Below, in pieces: positions 38,498-48,856 of a stretch of DNA of 64,000 bases. A model generated the notes under the pieces. The model saw nothing but the letters and a program-made list of their open reading frames with translations. It did not search any database and was not told where the DNA came from. The DNA comes from Patellaria atrata CBS 101060 (taxonomy: Eukaryota; Ascomycota; Dothideomycetes; Patellariales; Patellariaceae). The position numbers were made by a program, and so were the translations under genes. Positions within the stretch are counted from its first letter, which is position 1. Each line of letters opens with the position of its first letter. Location: the NCBI GenBank assembly GCA_010093705.1, contig MU006095.1:748315-812314 (forward strand), in the 5' to 3' direction.

Positions 38498-39767
38498 TTT
38501 GAGAGCCTGGACTGAGATGGGACGAGAGTCTCTCTATGTGATAGTCCGCAAACTAGTGCTCACTTCTCCTCAGTCATCGGCTACAAGTAGATGGAAGTTT
38601 CATCGCGCAAAGTGGTGCATCTAGCAGCGAGTGAACATGCACAAGGTGGCCAACTGGATATTCGTCAACGTATCGTGGATGCGGGTGACGTGGTCGTCTC
38701 TGTTTGAAGCAATCTGAAGACTTGGATTCTAAACAGTGCTGGGTATTGTATTCGACCAACGGTAATATGGACTAGAAACTCGAGAATTGGATATATCGAG
38801 AGGACGAGATGTGTTGTATACAGGAAATATTATTATTATTTGGGCGAGAATTGTTTTTGTATAGAGGTAAGGGAATGGTTGATCAAAGTGGCGCTTGGTT
38901 GAGATGATAGGTTTACACTTGCCCGTGATCGAAAAAACGACCAATCGTAGACGACGGTTTCAACGCTTCAAAACTTCACAAACATACAAGTTGTAAACAA
39001 TTTCAGACTGCTCGTAGTTTTATTCTACAAGCAATGACAAGCAAAAGTGTGGAAGATAGTGAGTGTCTTGAAGTGAGAAGCGCAAACGTCTTTTAGATTA
39101 CATCGATAGAACACATGTCAACTACTTCTTCCCTCCATAAAGTACTGTAATGTACCACACCTATAAAATGCAAATTGTATGCCGAAGCCCAAACGGATCG
39201 TTGCGTTGTCGGCGGGTCCCACTGAAACTGGTGTGTATCTTCACCAAACTTAAGGGTACCTTACCCTATATGGCCTCTCTTCTCCGCATTTATCCCAGAT
39301 ACTACTTCTTGAAGGGAATAAGGCAGATCTATCCGATGTCACGGACCTTACAAACGGTGGAATATTTTGAACATTATTTTTACCAACAACGATAAATCAG
39401 TGAAAGGTATCACTACTTACGAAAAACGCTTCCTCATATTTCTAGCAGCAGCACAACTGCGTTGGAACGTTAGAGTGGGTGAAGCGATGTGGTGTTACAT
39501 ACCTGACTTCCGTCCGTACAGCTTTGTCCCATCACCTCACAACCTAACAATCCACAAGGCTACCCTCTCGCAACACCTTACTCCGCCCCTCCAGAGCGGA
39601 ATCACGTCCAAAACACGACACTGCGCGCGTCTATTCGAAGTCCATCTGCTAGAAGGTTCTTTTCAGCCTTATCCTACCTAATGACCTCCCCAACATGAAG
39701 ATATGAGTCAAATTTGCGGACGAGTCTTAACATGTCCGTTTGTAAATAAACGACCTCCGTCTAAACA
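38498..39767. promoter_or_regulatory. Divergent region BOI-type / SP-RING genes
   Basis: About 1.27 kb between divergent starts. Open frames (for example 39367-39681, with no ATG start at its head) are unsupported. A TACTGTAATGTAC stretch occurs near 39143. It should hold both promoters. Confidence 0.4.
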
Positions 39768-42700
39768 ATGAGATACGATAACACATCTGGTCCCTCTAGT
39801 CATGGAGAATTCACTTCCTCCAACCAAACTGCCAACTCATTCCTTGGAGGTAGAATGCCTTCATGGATGACTCCTCACCCACAACTCGCTCAAGTCCAGC
39901 AACCATCTCAAGTCCAGCAACCATCTCGAGTCCAGCAACCATCTCAAGTCCAGCAACCATCTCACGTCCAGCAACCATCTCACGTCCAGCAACCATCTCA
40001 CGTCCAGCANNNNNNNNNNNNNNNNNNNNNNNNNNNNNNNNNNNNNNNNNNNNNNNNNNNNNNNNNNNNNNNNNNNNNNNNNNNNNNNNNNNNNNNNNNN
40101 NNNNNNNNNCCATCTCACGTCCAGCATCCATCTCACGTCCAGCAACCATCTAAAGTCCAGCAACATGCTTCTACCCACCAACTACCTAGACAACATACAC
40201 TCAAAGAACTCCAACCGAGAACGCCCCAAACACCGTCTATGTCCATCTCCCCTCAAGTCGCCCATCAGCCTGTCCCCAACCTGGTCCAAATATCAAGCGG
40301 TGGAGGAGCACCTTCTCTCCCCGCGGTTTTACCCTCGCCAGCACCCAGTGAAGAAGTATATACCGCCGAACCATCAGATCTGCATGTAACATCTGCCGAC
40401 AGCAATGGACACACAAATCAACGTGAAGGTGGGGTAGAGGAATACCTTCAGCGCTCAAGGCCGGATTTGGGTTCTTTTGCGAAAAGACCAGTGGACCTGA
40501 CTATCCAAGGGGCGAACAAACGTTCAAGTCATGGGATCCTCCGTTCCAACGCCACTCCTCCAACGAATACCATTATCAATTTACCAACTACACAGACGGG
40601 AGGATATTACCAAGTACAAGTCCCTTCGCCCGTCAATAGAACAGAAAATGGGTCAAGACCGCGGATACAGAACGTGCAAACTCAAATGCAACAAAATGCA
40701 CTTGTAGAGCCTGTACAATCAGGCGTTCAAGGTCATCCACGGCTACGATACTGGCACTCTTCACTGGATGGGTTTCGACGACGCATAGGGGAGTTTTGCG
40801 AGTCTCAGAACGGCTCATGGGAGGTAAACAGCAATGATCGAAATCGAATTAAGCTTCTTGACGATGCTATGGAACAGAAGGATTGGATTTTCCTTGCCTT
40901 CCATCAATGGTTATGTCTTGCATACCGTCAAAGCCAGGTTCCCGCTGGTGTAAAGATTCCGAATCATATCGAGGCTATACAGTTCCTCGAAGCCATTCTA
41001 GGGCGAAATTCTAGATGCTCGGATACTCTACTCGACTTTTTCGCAACCTTTCCTACACCTAATGCGTCAGTCATTTTCCCAGACTTATTTCAATTCGCCC
41101 TCATCAACTGGGGAAACCTGACCAACATTACCCTTCCCAGATGGAAAGATTTTGTTAAAAAATGTTCCGAGAGGAGAGCACCTCCTGCAGTGCGCGAATT
41201 GGTACAAGAGCTTAAGGTATTTTCCCCTATTCTCCACAGAATCATGTTCACAGCTATTATTCGCCACTTCTGGGGAGTTTCCGTGACTCCCGCTTCGTCC
41301 AAGGCAGACCACACCAATATCAACGATGTGAACAACTTCATTAAGTGTGGCGGTGTGTACACTGACGATACTACGGTATCACTTCAAGGGCATATCCTTT
41401 ACTTTCAAGCCCTCTTCCACGAACATATAGAGCATTTGAAACAAATCCAGACATCTGCCCATCCTCGGATTTTTCCTCAGGGACAACTGTTTCCACAGGC
41501 GCAAGCATTTCCACTGGCCCAACAAGCGACCGCCCTCACGCAGATTAGTCAACAGCTACGCAATCAGCCCCAGGCGCCACTCGATTCTGTGGCTCAAGCG
41601 AACAACGTGACTTTTGTCCCAACAGGGTCATTACAATCACATGCTCCGCCAAATTCAATACGCATCGAATCAATTCGTACCGTGCCTAGGTCATCGATGC
41701 CGATGGCCACCCAGCGTAGACAGTCTTCACTGAGCAATTCAAATCAAGCACCCAATCAAAGTTTTAACACTCAAGCATCCGCAGGACCTGTGTTTCCGCC
41801 GTTTCCTTCGCAGTTGCTGCAAGAACGCCCTTCACTTCTACCCCGGGGGATGGAGCCGAGGGCGCAACCTGCCAATCCAACCCCGATTACCTCTGCTTTG
41901 CATCAAGCTCATCTCAGGAGTCCCTTACTGAGTCCTCAATCAGAGGAATGGTCCAAGAGCCGGATCTACAGCTTTGTTAAGGGTCTAATTCTGTCCCCAA
42001 AAATTTTGAGTGGCAAGTCAATTCGTGAAGAATGGAAATTCATCGTGTCAGAAGAAGTATTCAAGTCACTTCCACGTTCTGAACCATTAAATACCCACAG
42101 TAATCCGTACGTGCGGTACGTTACCCCGTCAACCAAGCTCTATCGGCTCCGGTCCATCAAGACGCAAAATAGTAAAGATTTCGATGAGGCTACCTGGTCT
42201 TTACAGGAGACATCTTGGCCAGAAAGGCTATACGCCCATCTCAATGATCAGGGCCTCGAGATGCGACGCAAGTTACACCATGGCAAGGACCTTCCGATCG
42301 ATGTGACCAACCTCCTCCGAAGTGGTGAAAATGTGTTCAAGATGTTCCAGAATATTCCGATGGATGGTAAATACGTTCCTCAAGACTATGCGATTGGCGT
42401 TGAGGTTGTCGAGTTTATCGATCATGCGACTTTAACGAATGGGTGTATCACGGATAGGACCATCTCTTCGGAGGAAGTACTCGAAGCCATCAGAGAGCGT
42501 CTACAAAGGACTACTAACGATGATGATGATGACATCGCGATTGTCAACTCTAATCTCACCATTGATCTCTTCGATCCTTTTTTGGCGAACAAAACGTTCG
42601 AAATCCCCGCTAGAGGAAAATCATGTCTTCACGCGAACTGCTTCGATCTGGAAACGTTCCTCCAAACCCGGCCAGGTCCGAGACCCCTTCCAACCTCAAA

Positions 42701-43109
42701 CTGTCCTACCGCAGTTGACGTATGGAAATGTCCGATCTGTAAAGGTGACGTTCGTCCGCAGAATCTTGTTGTTGACGGTTTCTTGATGGAAGTCCGATCT
42801 CAGCTAGAGCAGCAAGGTAAGTTAGATACGAGGTTCATCCTCGTGGAGTCTGATGGGACTTGGACACCTAAGGAGCCGGCCATTGCAGAAGCACCACCAC
42901 CGGCACCGGCGTCGAGGGAGACTAGTTCTACAGCTCGGGCCAACCCAGAACAGATAACCGCGGGAGCGATAGCCGAACAAGGGCCCGGTTGGGGCTCAAT
43001 GCTCGGAGAGGACCTGGATGGTATGATCTTCGGTCACAACGACCCCAGACCGGCACCGCCAGCACTCACTAGGAGGGTGACGGAGGTTATCAGTCTTGAC
43101 GATGATTAA
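39768..43109 (+). CDS. SP-RING (MIZ) zinc-finger protein, SUMO E3 ligase-like
   Basis: A single frame of about 1113 codons, interrupted by the 100-N gap but in the same frame on both sides. The N-terminus has tandem hexapeptides of the PSHVQQ type. The middle is Gln/Pro-rich with folded-looking blocks (GFRRRIGEFCESQNGSWEVN, FHQWLCLAYRQSQVPAGVKI). The SP-RING lies at about residues 945-1005: CLHANCFD, then NCPTAVDVWKCPICKGDVRP, the Cys/His pattern of Siz/PIAS ligases. The C-terminus EVISLDDD fits a SUMO-interacting motif (V-I-S-L plus acidic residues). Together these suggest a nuclear SUMO ligase or Zmiz-like co-regulator. No SAP or PINIT domain was recognised. Repeat length is unknown because of the gap. 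Confidence 0.88.
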   Translation: MRYDNTSGPSSHGEFTSSNQTANSFLGGRMPSWMTPHPQLAQVQQPSQVQQPSRVQQPSQVQQPSHVQQPSHVQQPSHVQXXXXXXXXXXXXXXXXXXXXXXXXXXXXXXXXXXPSHVQHPSHVQQPSKVQQHASTHQLPRQHTLKELQPRTPQTPSMSISPQVAHQPVPNLVQISSGGGAPSLPAVLPSPAPSEEVYTAEPSDLHVTSADSNGHTNQREGGVEEYLQRSRPDLGSFAKRPVDLTIQGANKRSSHGILRSNATPPTNTIINLPTTQTGGYYQVQVPSPVNRTENGSRPRIQNVQTQMQQNALVEPVQSGVQGHPRLRYWHSSLDGFRRRIGEFCESQNGSWEVNSNDRNRIKLLDDAMEQKDWIFLAFHQWLCLAYRQSQVPAGVKIPNHIEAIQFLEAILGRNSRCSDTLLDFFATFPTPNASVIFPDLFQFALINWGNLTNITLPRWKDFVKKCSERRAPPAVRELVQELKVFSPILHRIMFTAIIRHFWGVSVTPASSKADHTNINDVNNFIKCGGVYTDDTTVSLQGHILYFQALFHEHIEHLKQIQTSAHPRIFPQGQLFPQAQAFPLAQQATALTQISQQLRNQPQAPLDSVAQANNVTFVPTGSLQSHAPPNSIRIESIRTVPRSSMPMATQRRQSSLSNSNQAPNQSFNTQASAGPVFPPFPSQLLQERPSLLPRGMEPRAQPANPTPITSALHQAHLRSPLLSPQSEEWSKSRIYSFVKGLILSPKILSGKSIREEWKFIVSEEVFKSLPRSEPLNTHSNPYVRYVTPSTKLYRLRSIKTQNSKDFDEATWSLQETSWPERLYAHLNDQGLEMRRKLHHGKDLPIDVTNLLRSGENVFKMFQNIPMDGKYVPQDYAIGVEVVEFIDHATLTNGCITDRTISSEEVLEAIRERLQRTTNDDDDDIAIVNSNLTIDLFDPFLANKTFEIPARGKSCLHANCFDLETFLQTRPGPRPLPTSNCPTAVDVWKCPICKGDVRPQNLVVDGFLMEVRSQLEQQGKLDTRFILVESDGTWTPKEPAIAEAPPPAPASRETSSTARANPEQITAGAIAEQGPGWGSMLGEDLDGMIFGHNDPRPAPPALTRRVTEVISLDDD
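39890..40172 (+). repeat. 18-bp coding tandem repeat, interrupted by the gap
   Basis: At least six 18-bp units of the form CAACCATCTCACGTCCAG lie before the gap and three after it. They encode PS[QRHK]VQ[QH]. Units near the gap are almost identical, while outer units vary at the fourth codon. The array is the evident cause of the assembly break. Confidence 0.95.
40010..40109. other. Assembly gap (100 N)
   Basis: Exactly 100 N, a conventional placeholder length. With a strict 18-bp unit the missing length should be one base more than a multiple of 18, which 100 is not, so the true size differs. The frame is kept only because 100 and 1 agree modulo 3. Confidence 0.97.
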
Positions 43110-43772
43110 ATATCCTCTCATCGTCTTTGCTACAATATTCTCTTCTGAAACTTGGGAAACAGCGATATCTAAAACCACAAAATTCTCCTGATTCTAATCT
43201 TATGACATGATTCTATCCATGCATTGGGTTTCTTTATCTTGGGCATACACATCTCGGGCGTTTCCTATACCTCATCGTGGGCGAAGTGGTTCTCGGGCGT
43301 TTATTTCGGTCGGTTATGTATGGCGATATACCCTATTTAGTTTTATATCCTTGATGAAGTCGAAAAGCGCGGATCAATGTTTTTCGAGGTTTATATCTCT
43401 TTATGATATATCTGGTGAAATTGAAAGAGAGGAGAACTTGTAAATACCAAAACACGGGAATGTTACACAGTGCTGTAGGCCAACTTCTTTATTGTGATCT
43501 CTTCAAAATGACGGTTATGAAAAGCATCCTTTTCCATCTTTTGTTCCAGAATGTGGATGAAACATTCTCCGCTATAAGTCTATTCCATGTTCCCTTTTTC
43601 GCAATTGTTTCCAAAGATTATAAGTGGGGATACGTGTCGACTTGCCCTACTTGGGAAGAAAGGGATGAACATATAAAATGCTCTCAACGCACCCAGATTT
43701 CAGAACATGCAAAACTTCACTTTCCATCTTTAATCAACCTATTTCCATCCATGTCATCCATAAGCCCATGAA
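43110..43772. other. Intergenic
   Basis: About 660 bp between two plus-strand genes. Short frames are unsupported. The part near 43700 is the promoter and leader of the glycosyltransferase. Confidence 0.45.
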
Positions 43773-45405
43773 ATGCCCTCCCGCCACCGCCCCTCAATTT
43801 GGCGCCGCAACTACACTGGTCCCCGCCTACTCATCTTCTTTACATTTTCCTGTCTCATCTGGCTTGTCAGTCGACCACCACGTCAGACAGCCGCCAGCTT
43901 CACGAGATTAGGGCTAGTAGGTTATGGATATGGTGAAGCGATCAATCGCATCTTGTGGGATGTAGAGAGAAGGAAGGATGAATTGGTATTATGACCCTTC
44001 TAACTCAGTACTTTAGAGCTTCTTCCACCAAGGGATCTTTTGGACTCACATATATATGATTTAGCCAAACCCAGGCACACCACCACCGGCCCTTCCCCCA
44101 AGACCTCCAGCTGCAATCCTTACCTCCAACTCGACCGCGCGTACCCCTATCTCCATATCCACCCAGAGCGATACCAACTGTCCGCGTCAGCACCCGTTGG
44201 CGGAACAAGTCCTTCTCATCCTCAAAACAGGCGCCACGGAACTCTACACCAAACTCCCGATCCACTTCTCCACGATGCTATCCTGCCACCCCCTGGCGTC
44301 GTTCCTCCTCTTCTCAGACCTCGCACAGCAAATCGGCATTCACATCGTCCACGACGCCCTCGCCAACGTAACACCAGAAACAAGAACCGGGGTGGTAGAC
44401 TTCGAGCTATACAACAAAGTCCGAGAGATAGCCGTGGAAGGCGGCGACATAAGCGTGTTAAGCGGCCAGCAAAGCTGGGACCTCGACAAATGGAAATTCC
44501 TCCCCATGATGCGGGACGCCTGGACGTACGCGCAAAAGCAAGGTGGGGGGTATAAATGGTACATCATGCTCGAAGCGGACACCTACATCCACCTCCCCAA
44601 CCTCTACGCCTGGCTCGACCATATGGACGCCTCGGAACCCAGATACCTGGGCTCCGCGGTCGTGATAGCCGACGGGCCTCATTTCGCCCACGGTGGGAGC
44701 GGTGTCGTGCTCTCCGCTCCCGCCGTCGCGGCCCTCGTGGCTGCGACCGAAAACCGCGCCTCGGAGTGGGAGCAAAAGACGAGGGAAACGTGCTGCGGGG
44801 ATGAGATCCTCGCAAAGGCGCTCGTAGAGGGGGGTGTCACGTGTAAGATGGCGCACCCGCACATCCAGGGCGAGACGGCGTGGAGTCTGGATTGGCGGGC
44901 GGGCGGGTGGTGCAGGGCGGTCGTGACGTGGCATCATCTCCGCGCGGGGGAGGTGGATGCGCTATGGCGGTTTGAGAGGGGGTGGATCGAGAAATATGGG
45001 GTCGAGAGGCCGATACTGTTTCGTGATGTTTATGAGCACTTTGTTGCGCCGCATCTGCGCCCGGCGAGGGATGATTGGGATAGTCGGGCTGAGTCACAGA
45101 TTTTTGCTTCGTCTACTTATGAGGCGATGAGGTTTGATGAACAGCCGACGAATCCATTGCAGGAGGTTGCGTGGCGCTCGTTTGAGGACTGTCAGAGGTT
45201 GTGTGAGGCGCAGGAGAGTTGTTTGCAGTTTGTGTATAAGCCGGAGTTCTGTGGCTTGGGGGATGTGGTTAAGCTTGGGAAGAGGGTGGAGAAGAAGGAG
45301 GGGGAGGCAAAGGTTAGAAGCGTGTGGTATTTGGATAGGATTGAGAGGTGGATGAAAGGGATGCCGGATTGTGAGAATGAATCGCCGTGGGTGCTGCCAG
45401 CTTGA
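43773..45405 (+). CDS. Golgi-type glycosyltransferase, GT31/Fringe-like, with PAN-like C-terminus
   Basis: Exons 43773-43985 and 44065-45405 (79-bp intron with CTAAC branch, phase 0) encode 517 residues. The N-terminus is a type II membrane anchor: a basic cytosolic end MPSRHRPSIWRRNYTGPR, then LLIFFTFSCLIWLV. A Pro-rich stem follows (GTPPPALPPRPPA). The catalytic part runs from EQVLLILKTGATELYTKLP; YIMLEADTYIHLPNLYAWL carries the acidic metal-binding site in the place of DxD, and HFAHGGSGVVLSAPAV is the typical Fringe/DUF604 block. Near the C-terminus FEDCQRLCEAQESCLQFVYK looks like a PAN/apple-type cysteine module. The enzyme should transfer a sugar to secreted glycoproteins or wall glycans in the Golgi; donor and acceptor are unknown. 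GC content rises sharply in exon 2. Confidence 0.88.
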
Positions 45406-45716
45406 GTGAGGAGTCCTGCATTTGTTAGTATTGATATATGGTTTCAATAGTAGATCAGCTTATTAGATAGCTAAGGTGTTCTAGACTTCGAAATCAATTT
45501 ATGTTTCATGTCTAAGAGAGATGGTGTTAATTGCATAATCATATTATTCAAAATCACTAATGAAACATGTTTTGGTACAGTCTTGTATATTCCTACTTAC
45601 CACTCAAATTCGTCCAGCAAACTCACTGAACTTCGAGGAACAATATATCCGGAAAGGGGCACAACTTCCGTATGAAAGAGACGCGACAGTATCAATAGTA
45701 AAAGAGAAGGAGGTAG
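45406..45716. other. Intergenic, convergent 3' ends
   Basis: About 310 bp, AT-rich. The minus gene's last codons are followed by CAG|GTAACT, which could act as a splice donor, so a further small exon of that gene cannot be excluded here. Confidence 0.4.
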
Positions 45717-46547
45717 TTACCTGCCCCACCACTTCTTCTTCGGCTTCGCCAACTGCTTTTCCACGGGAATGCCATAATCCATTCTATCTCCATGATAGAA
45801 CCTGCCCTCGTACTGGTCATTGACCGGATCCAGTTTCAGTTGCGAACGGTGATCCGACTGATAGCACCACAGGAAGTCGCGCAGCTTCTGAATTTCCTCA
45901 GCCTTACCAAACTCCTTTTCCCAGAAGATATCTTGACGCACCCTCACTTGATCAGCATATATCTCCTCAACAGTAGGGCTTGGAGGTTCAGGCCGTGATC
46001 CGCTAACCTCCCGTTCACCGCTTGCTCGGGGCCTAGAAGGCGCCGCTGATATGCTGTCAACGCTTTCGCCGCTGCACTGCGCTAGAGGCGAAGATGTGTT
46101 GTTGGCGTAATCATCAATGATATCAATAGGATAGGTGTTCTTAGGGACTTCAGGTTTATCCTGATAGTTTGGATTAGGATTGAACGGTGAGTCCAAGATC
46201 TTAATGTGGCGATGTGCAGCTAGATCGCCTGCCTTGAGTTCTTCTTCTTTGAGAGAAAGCGTGGGTCTCATCAGTGCCGCATCTTCCTCCAGGACATCAG
46301 TTGTATCCTCTTCTAGAAGCTCGTCCAGCCTTAGTTGGAGGGTGAACGTGCCGAGATCGGACTCGAAATCAATAACTTTATCCTTCGAGGTGCTTACCTT
46401 GCCGTAATCCTTAACACCTGCTCCGTGTTGAGCTTTATTTCCATTTCCGAAATCGCCGTCGGGAACATTTAATGTCATTTGATCCTATTACTTGCGTTAG
46501 CAGGTATAATGTCTTTGGGAGTTATAAGTTGCTACCAGACATGCCAT
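45717..46547 (-). CDS. Unrecognised acidic protein (downstream of pair)
   Basis: Exon 1 (46547-46536, MACL) and exon 2 (46484-45717) flank a 51-bp intron with a GCTAAC branch site, giving 259 residues. If the short exon is not used, translation could begin at 46478 (MTLNVPDGDFGN). The sequence is acidic in the middle (LRLDELLEEDTTDVLEEDAA) and Pro/Ser-rich after that. It becomes folded-looking at the end: QDIFWEKEFGKAEEIQKLRD, then FLWCYQSDHRSQLKLDPVND, and a basic C-terminus KPKKKWWGR. I recognise no family. Its start lies 13 bp after the stop of the next gene upstream on the same strand. Confidence 0.6.
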
Positions 46548-46560
46548 TGACCACCAATAG

Positions 46561-47001
46561 CTAAATTAGCTTGAAATCATTATCGTTGGAGTCGTTCAAC
46601 TCGTCGATGGTGATGATCTCGAAAGATTCATTGAGTCGAGCCAAATCCTCTTCCGAAAGCTCGGAAACGGAGGGGCTCAAATCGAATCCATCATCCTTAT
46701 CATCCAAGTCGCGGAGTCCACGAGAGTTTAAGCGCTCACGTGGCCATACGTTCTCGTCTTCGTCCATATCTCTCTTAGATAGAGATGAGACTACTTCTAA
46801 ACCCCTGGAGGGTTCCTCAGTAGTAGACTTAGCCTTAACCTTGGGTCCTTTTTGGAGAAGTAGATTTGTTGACGGAGAGTGAATCGGTTTAGGGGCGTTA
46901 TCCTTCATGGCTTGCATCAATTCAAGCTGGAGCGGCCGTCCTTCGGTAATATTGGAAAGTCTGGGGCATTGGGATCGGATACTTACCTTGTTGGAAACCA
47001 T
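46561..47001 (-). CDS. Unrecognised small acidic protein (upstream of pair)
   Basis: The unspliced frame from 47001 has 146 codons. A consensus donor (AAG|GTAAGT at 46986) and an in-frame acceptor (CTCCAG at 46929-46927) suggest exons 47001-46987 and 46926-46561, giving 126 residues starting MVSNKLELMQAMKDNAPKP. The rest is charged and mostly disordered, with Ser/Glu/Asp-rich blocks (DLSPSVSELSEEDLARLNES) and an acidic end (DELNDSNDNDFKLI). No domain is recognised. The very short distance to the next start suggests either a joint transcript or one gene with an unplaced junction. Confidence 0.5.
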   Translation of the reverse strand: MVSNKVSIRSQCPRLSNITEGRPLQLELMQAMKDNAPKPIHSPSTNLLLQKGPKVKAKSTTEEPSRGLEVVSSLSKRDMDEDENVWPRERLNSRGLRDLDDKDDGFDLSPSVSELSEEDLARLNESFEIITIDELNDSNDNDFKLI

Positions 47002-48856
47002 TTCTGCGAAGTGCTCTAGAAGTTAGTGCTAAAAGCAGAAGACAAGATTTTGATCTCGAAATGCAAACTTCAGTGAGGTTTGTCAATAGAGTCCGGCTCT
47101 ATCAAATATTTCAAGGGCCAAGGATCAAGTTCTTCGACCTTTAGTGTGCGGTTGCAAGAGTTCAAGAGAGACGCTCTCCTAAGTGCTGGCAGACACACGA
47201 TTTATATGCCGAGGTTTTCATCATTGTTTAGAAGAGATAGAATGCGTGGACAATGGTATTGTTGTATCTTGAAAGAGCGATCTAGCAGCACAAAGGAATT
47301 GTTCGCTTTCAGATCCACCTGTCAAAGACAATTGTTTTCTAAACAAAGAATCGATATAACTTCAGCTTTGAACAGATCTGAAGAGTAATCTACGCATGAG
47401 AATTTTTGGTACAATCTCTTCAACATCAATATCGATTTTGACAGTTTTTATCTCCAGGAAGACTGGTTCTATGAAGATTGGTTTTAAGAACACTAGTCCT
47501 ACGAAAATTCTTTCTGGTAAGATCTTCTAGATCTTCTAGATGTACTATCTCTAGGAAGCATGACTGAACTAGGGGAGAGACACCTGTCGTGTTTTCTAAA
47601 AGTGGTGAGAATATGAATAATCAAACCTTTACGGTTAACTCTGATTAAGTTTCAGGTTCTCCGATAACTCAATCGGGAATCAGGACCACTTCTCTGTAGT
47701 TAAGTTGCCTTATCTTGATAAGCTTCCAATTGAAGTCTCTCAAAGATAATGTCCTAAGCCTTAAACCGGAATAAGCCTCAGTGATGGGTAAGCTAGAGTA
47801 GTGAACTCAACTGCGCCCTCTCGGGAATAATTCAATAACCCCTTTTGTTGGCGTGGAGCTCCACTGGCATGGAAATCCATTGCGTTTGCAATCGTGACTC
47901 CACTTCTAATCTTGTCACCGCTTAGCAACTGATACCAACATCGCCACTAGCAAAGTACCATTGCGTACATAGTTCTGAAACGCGAAGCTCATAGAATCGA
48001 TGTAAATCAATGTAGGAGCCTCGCACATCATCGCATGATGAGAGAGCCCTGCGAGGCGCAGGAACACGACGTTTTGATCATCAGGGCATTTTTATAAGAA
48101 CTATAACGCGATATTAGAAGAGGTTCGTGTTGTCGGTGTTGATAAAGCTGGAAGTTTGTTTTTGGCTCAAAAGAAGAGCGCTAGAACGAATCGAGCCAAG
48201 CACAGCCTTCCGTTTACGTAGGGAGCGAATCTTACATTACAACACCAATCGGGGCTAAGATGTTGCCGATTACGGCTTGGGGCTCCCAAAAACGGTACAT
48301 CCGCAACGGCGAGAATCCTTCACCGACATAAACACAAGGTCGATCGAAAACTCCAACTATCCCATCAAACATTCTCATGGCTTGCGACGAGAAATCTACG
48401 TCCTTTTTGCTATTGGCGCTCTCGCCTATCATGGTGTTGGTGCTCCTGAAAAACCTAAATATGGCTCAGTAACGCGGGAGCCAAATTTGTAGAAACTTCA
48501 GAAATAAGCGATTAGGAGCGCTAGGGTAGGTGATGATCACTTTTATGTTTCCATAAGGCACTCTTCTAGTCTTGTTATGATTGAAATAGTTTCCAGTTTC
48601 GAGATTTCTTGCATCAGATCGTTATTAGTCTACTTCTAATGTTCCTTCTATTTCTATACTTCAAGAGTCAGTTTCGCTGTCGATTTACTTCAGAAAACAG
48701 GTGGAAGAGACAAACATCCGAAAGCGAGGCTTATATACTTCTCCATCCGAACTACGACAATCTCCAAGCATTTGGTAGCCGAAATCGAGGCGTGCTGTAC
48801 AGTACTTCGTGCAGCCAAACGCGCTATTAGACGCAGTGGAGACGGGGATTGGAAGT
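47002..48856. other. Intergenic, AT-rich
   Basis: About 1.85 kb between divergent genes. No supported gene. Near 47530 a direct repeat of AGATCTTCT is seen. A GTACAGTAC palindrome lies at 48797. The right end is the promoter of the Zn2Cys6 gene. Confidence 0.45.

Noticed and set aside
44458-44937. 159-codon minus frame in the GT31 gene
   Set aside because: The region is GC-rich and opens frames on both strands; the plus frame carries the conserved glycosyltransferase motifs.
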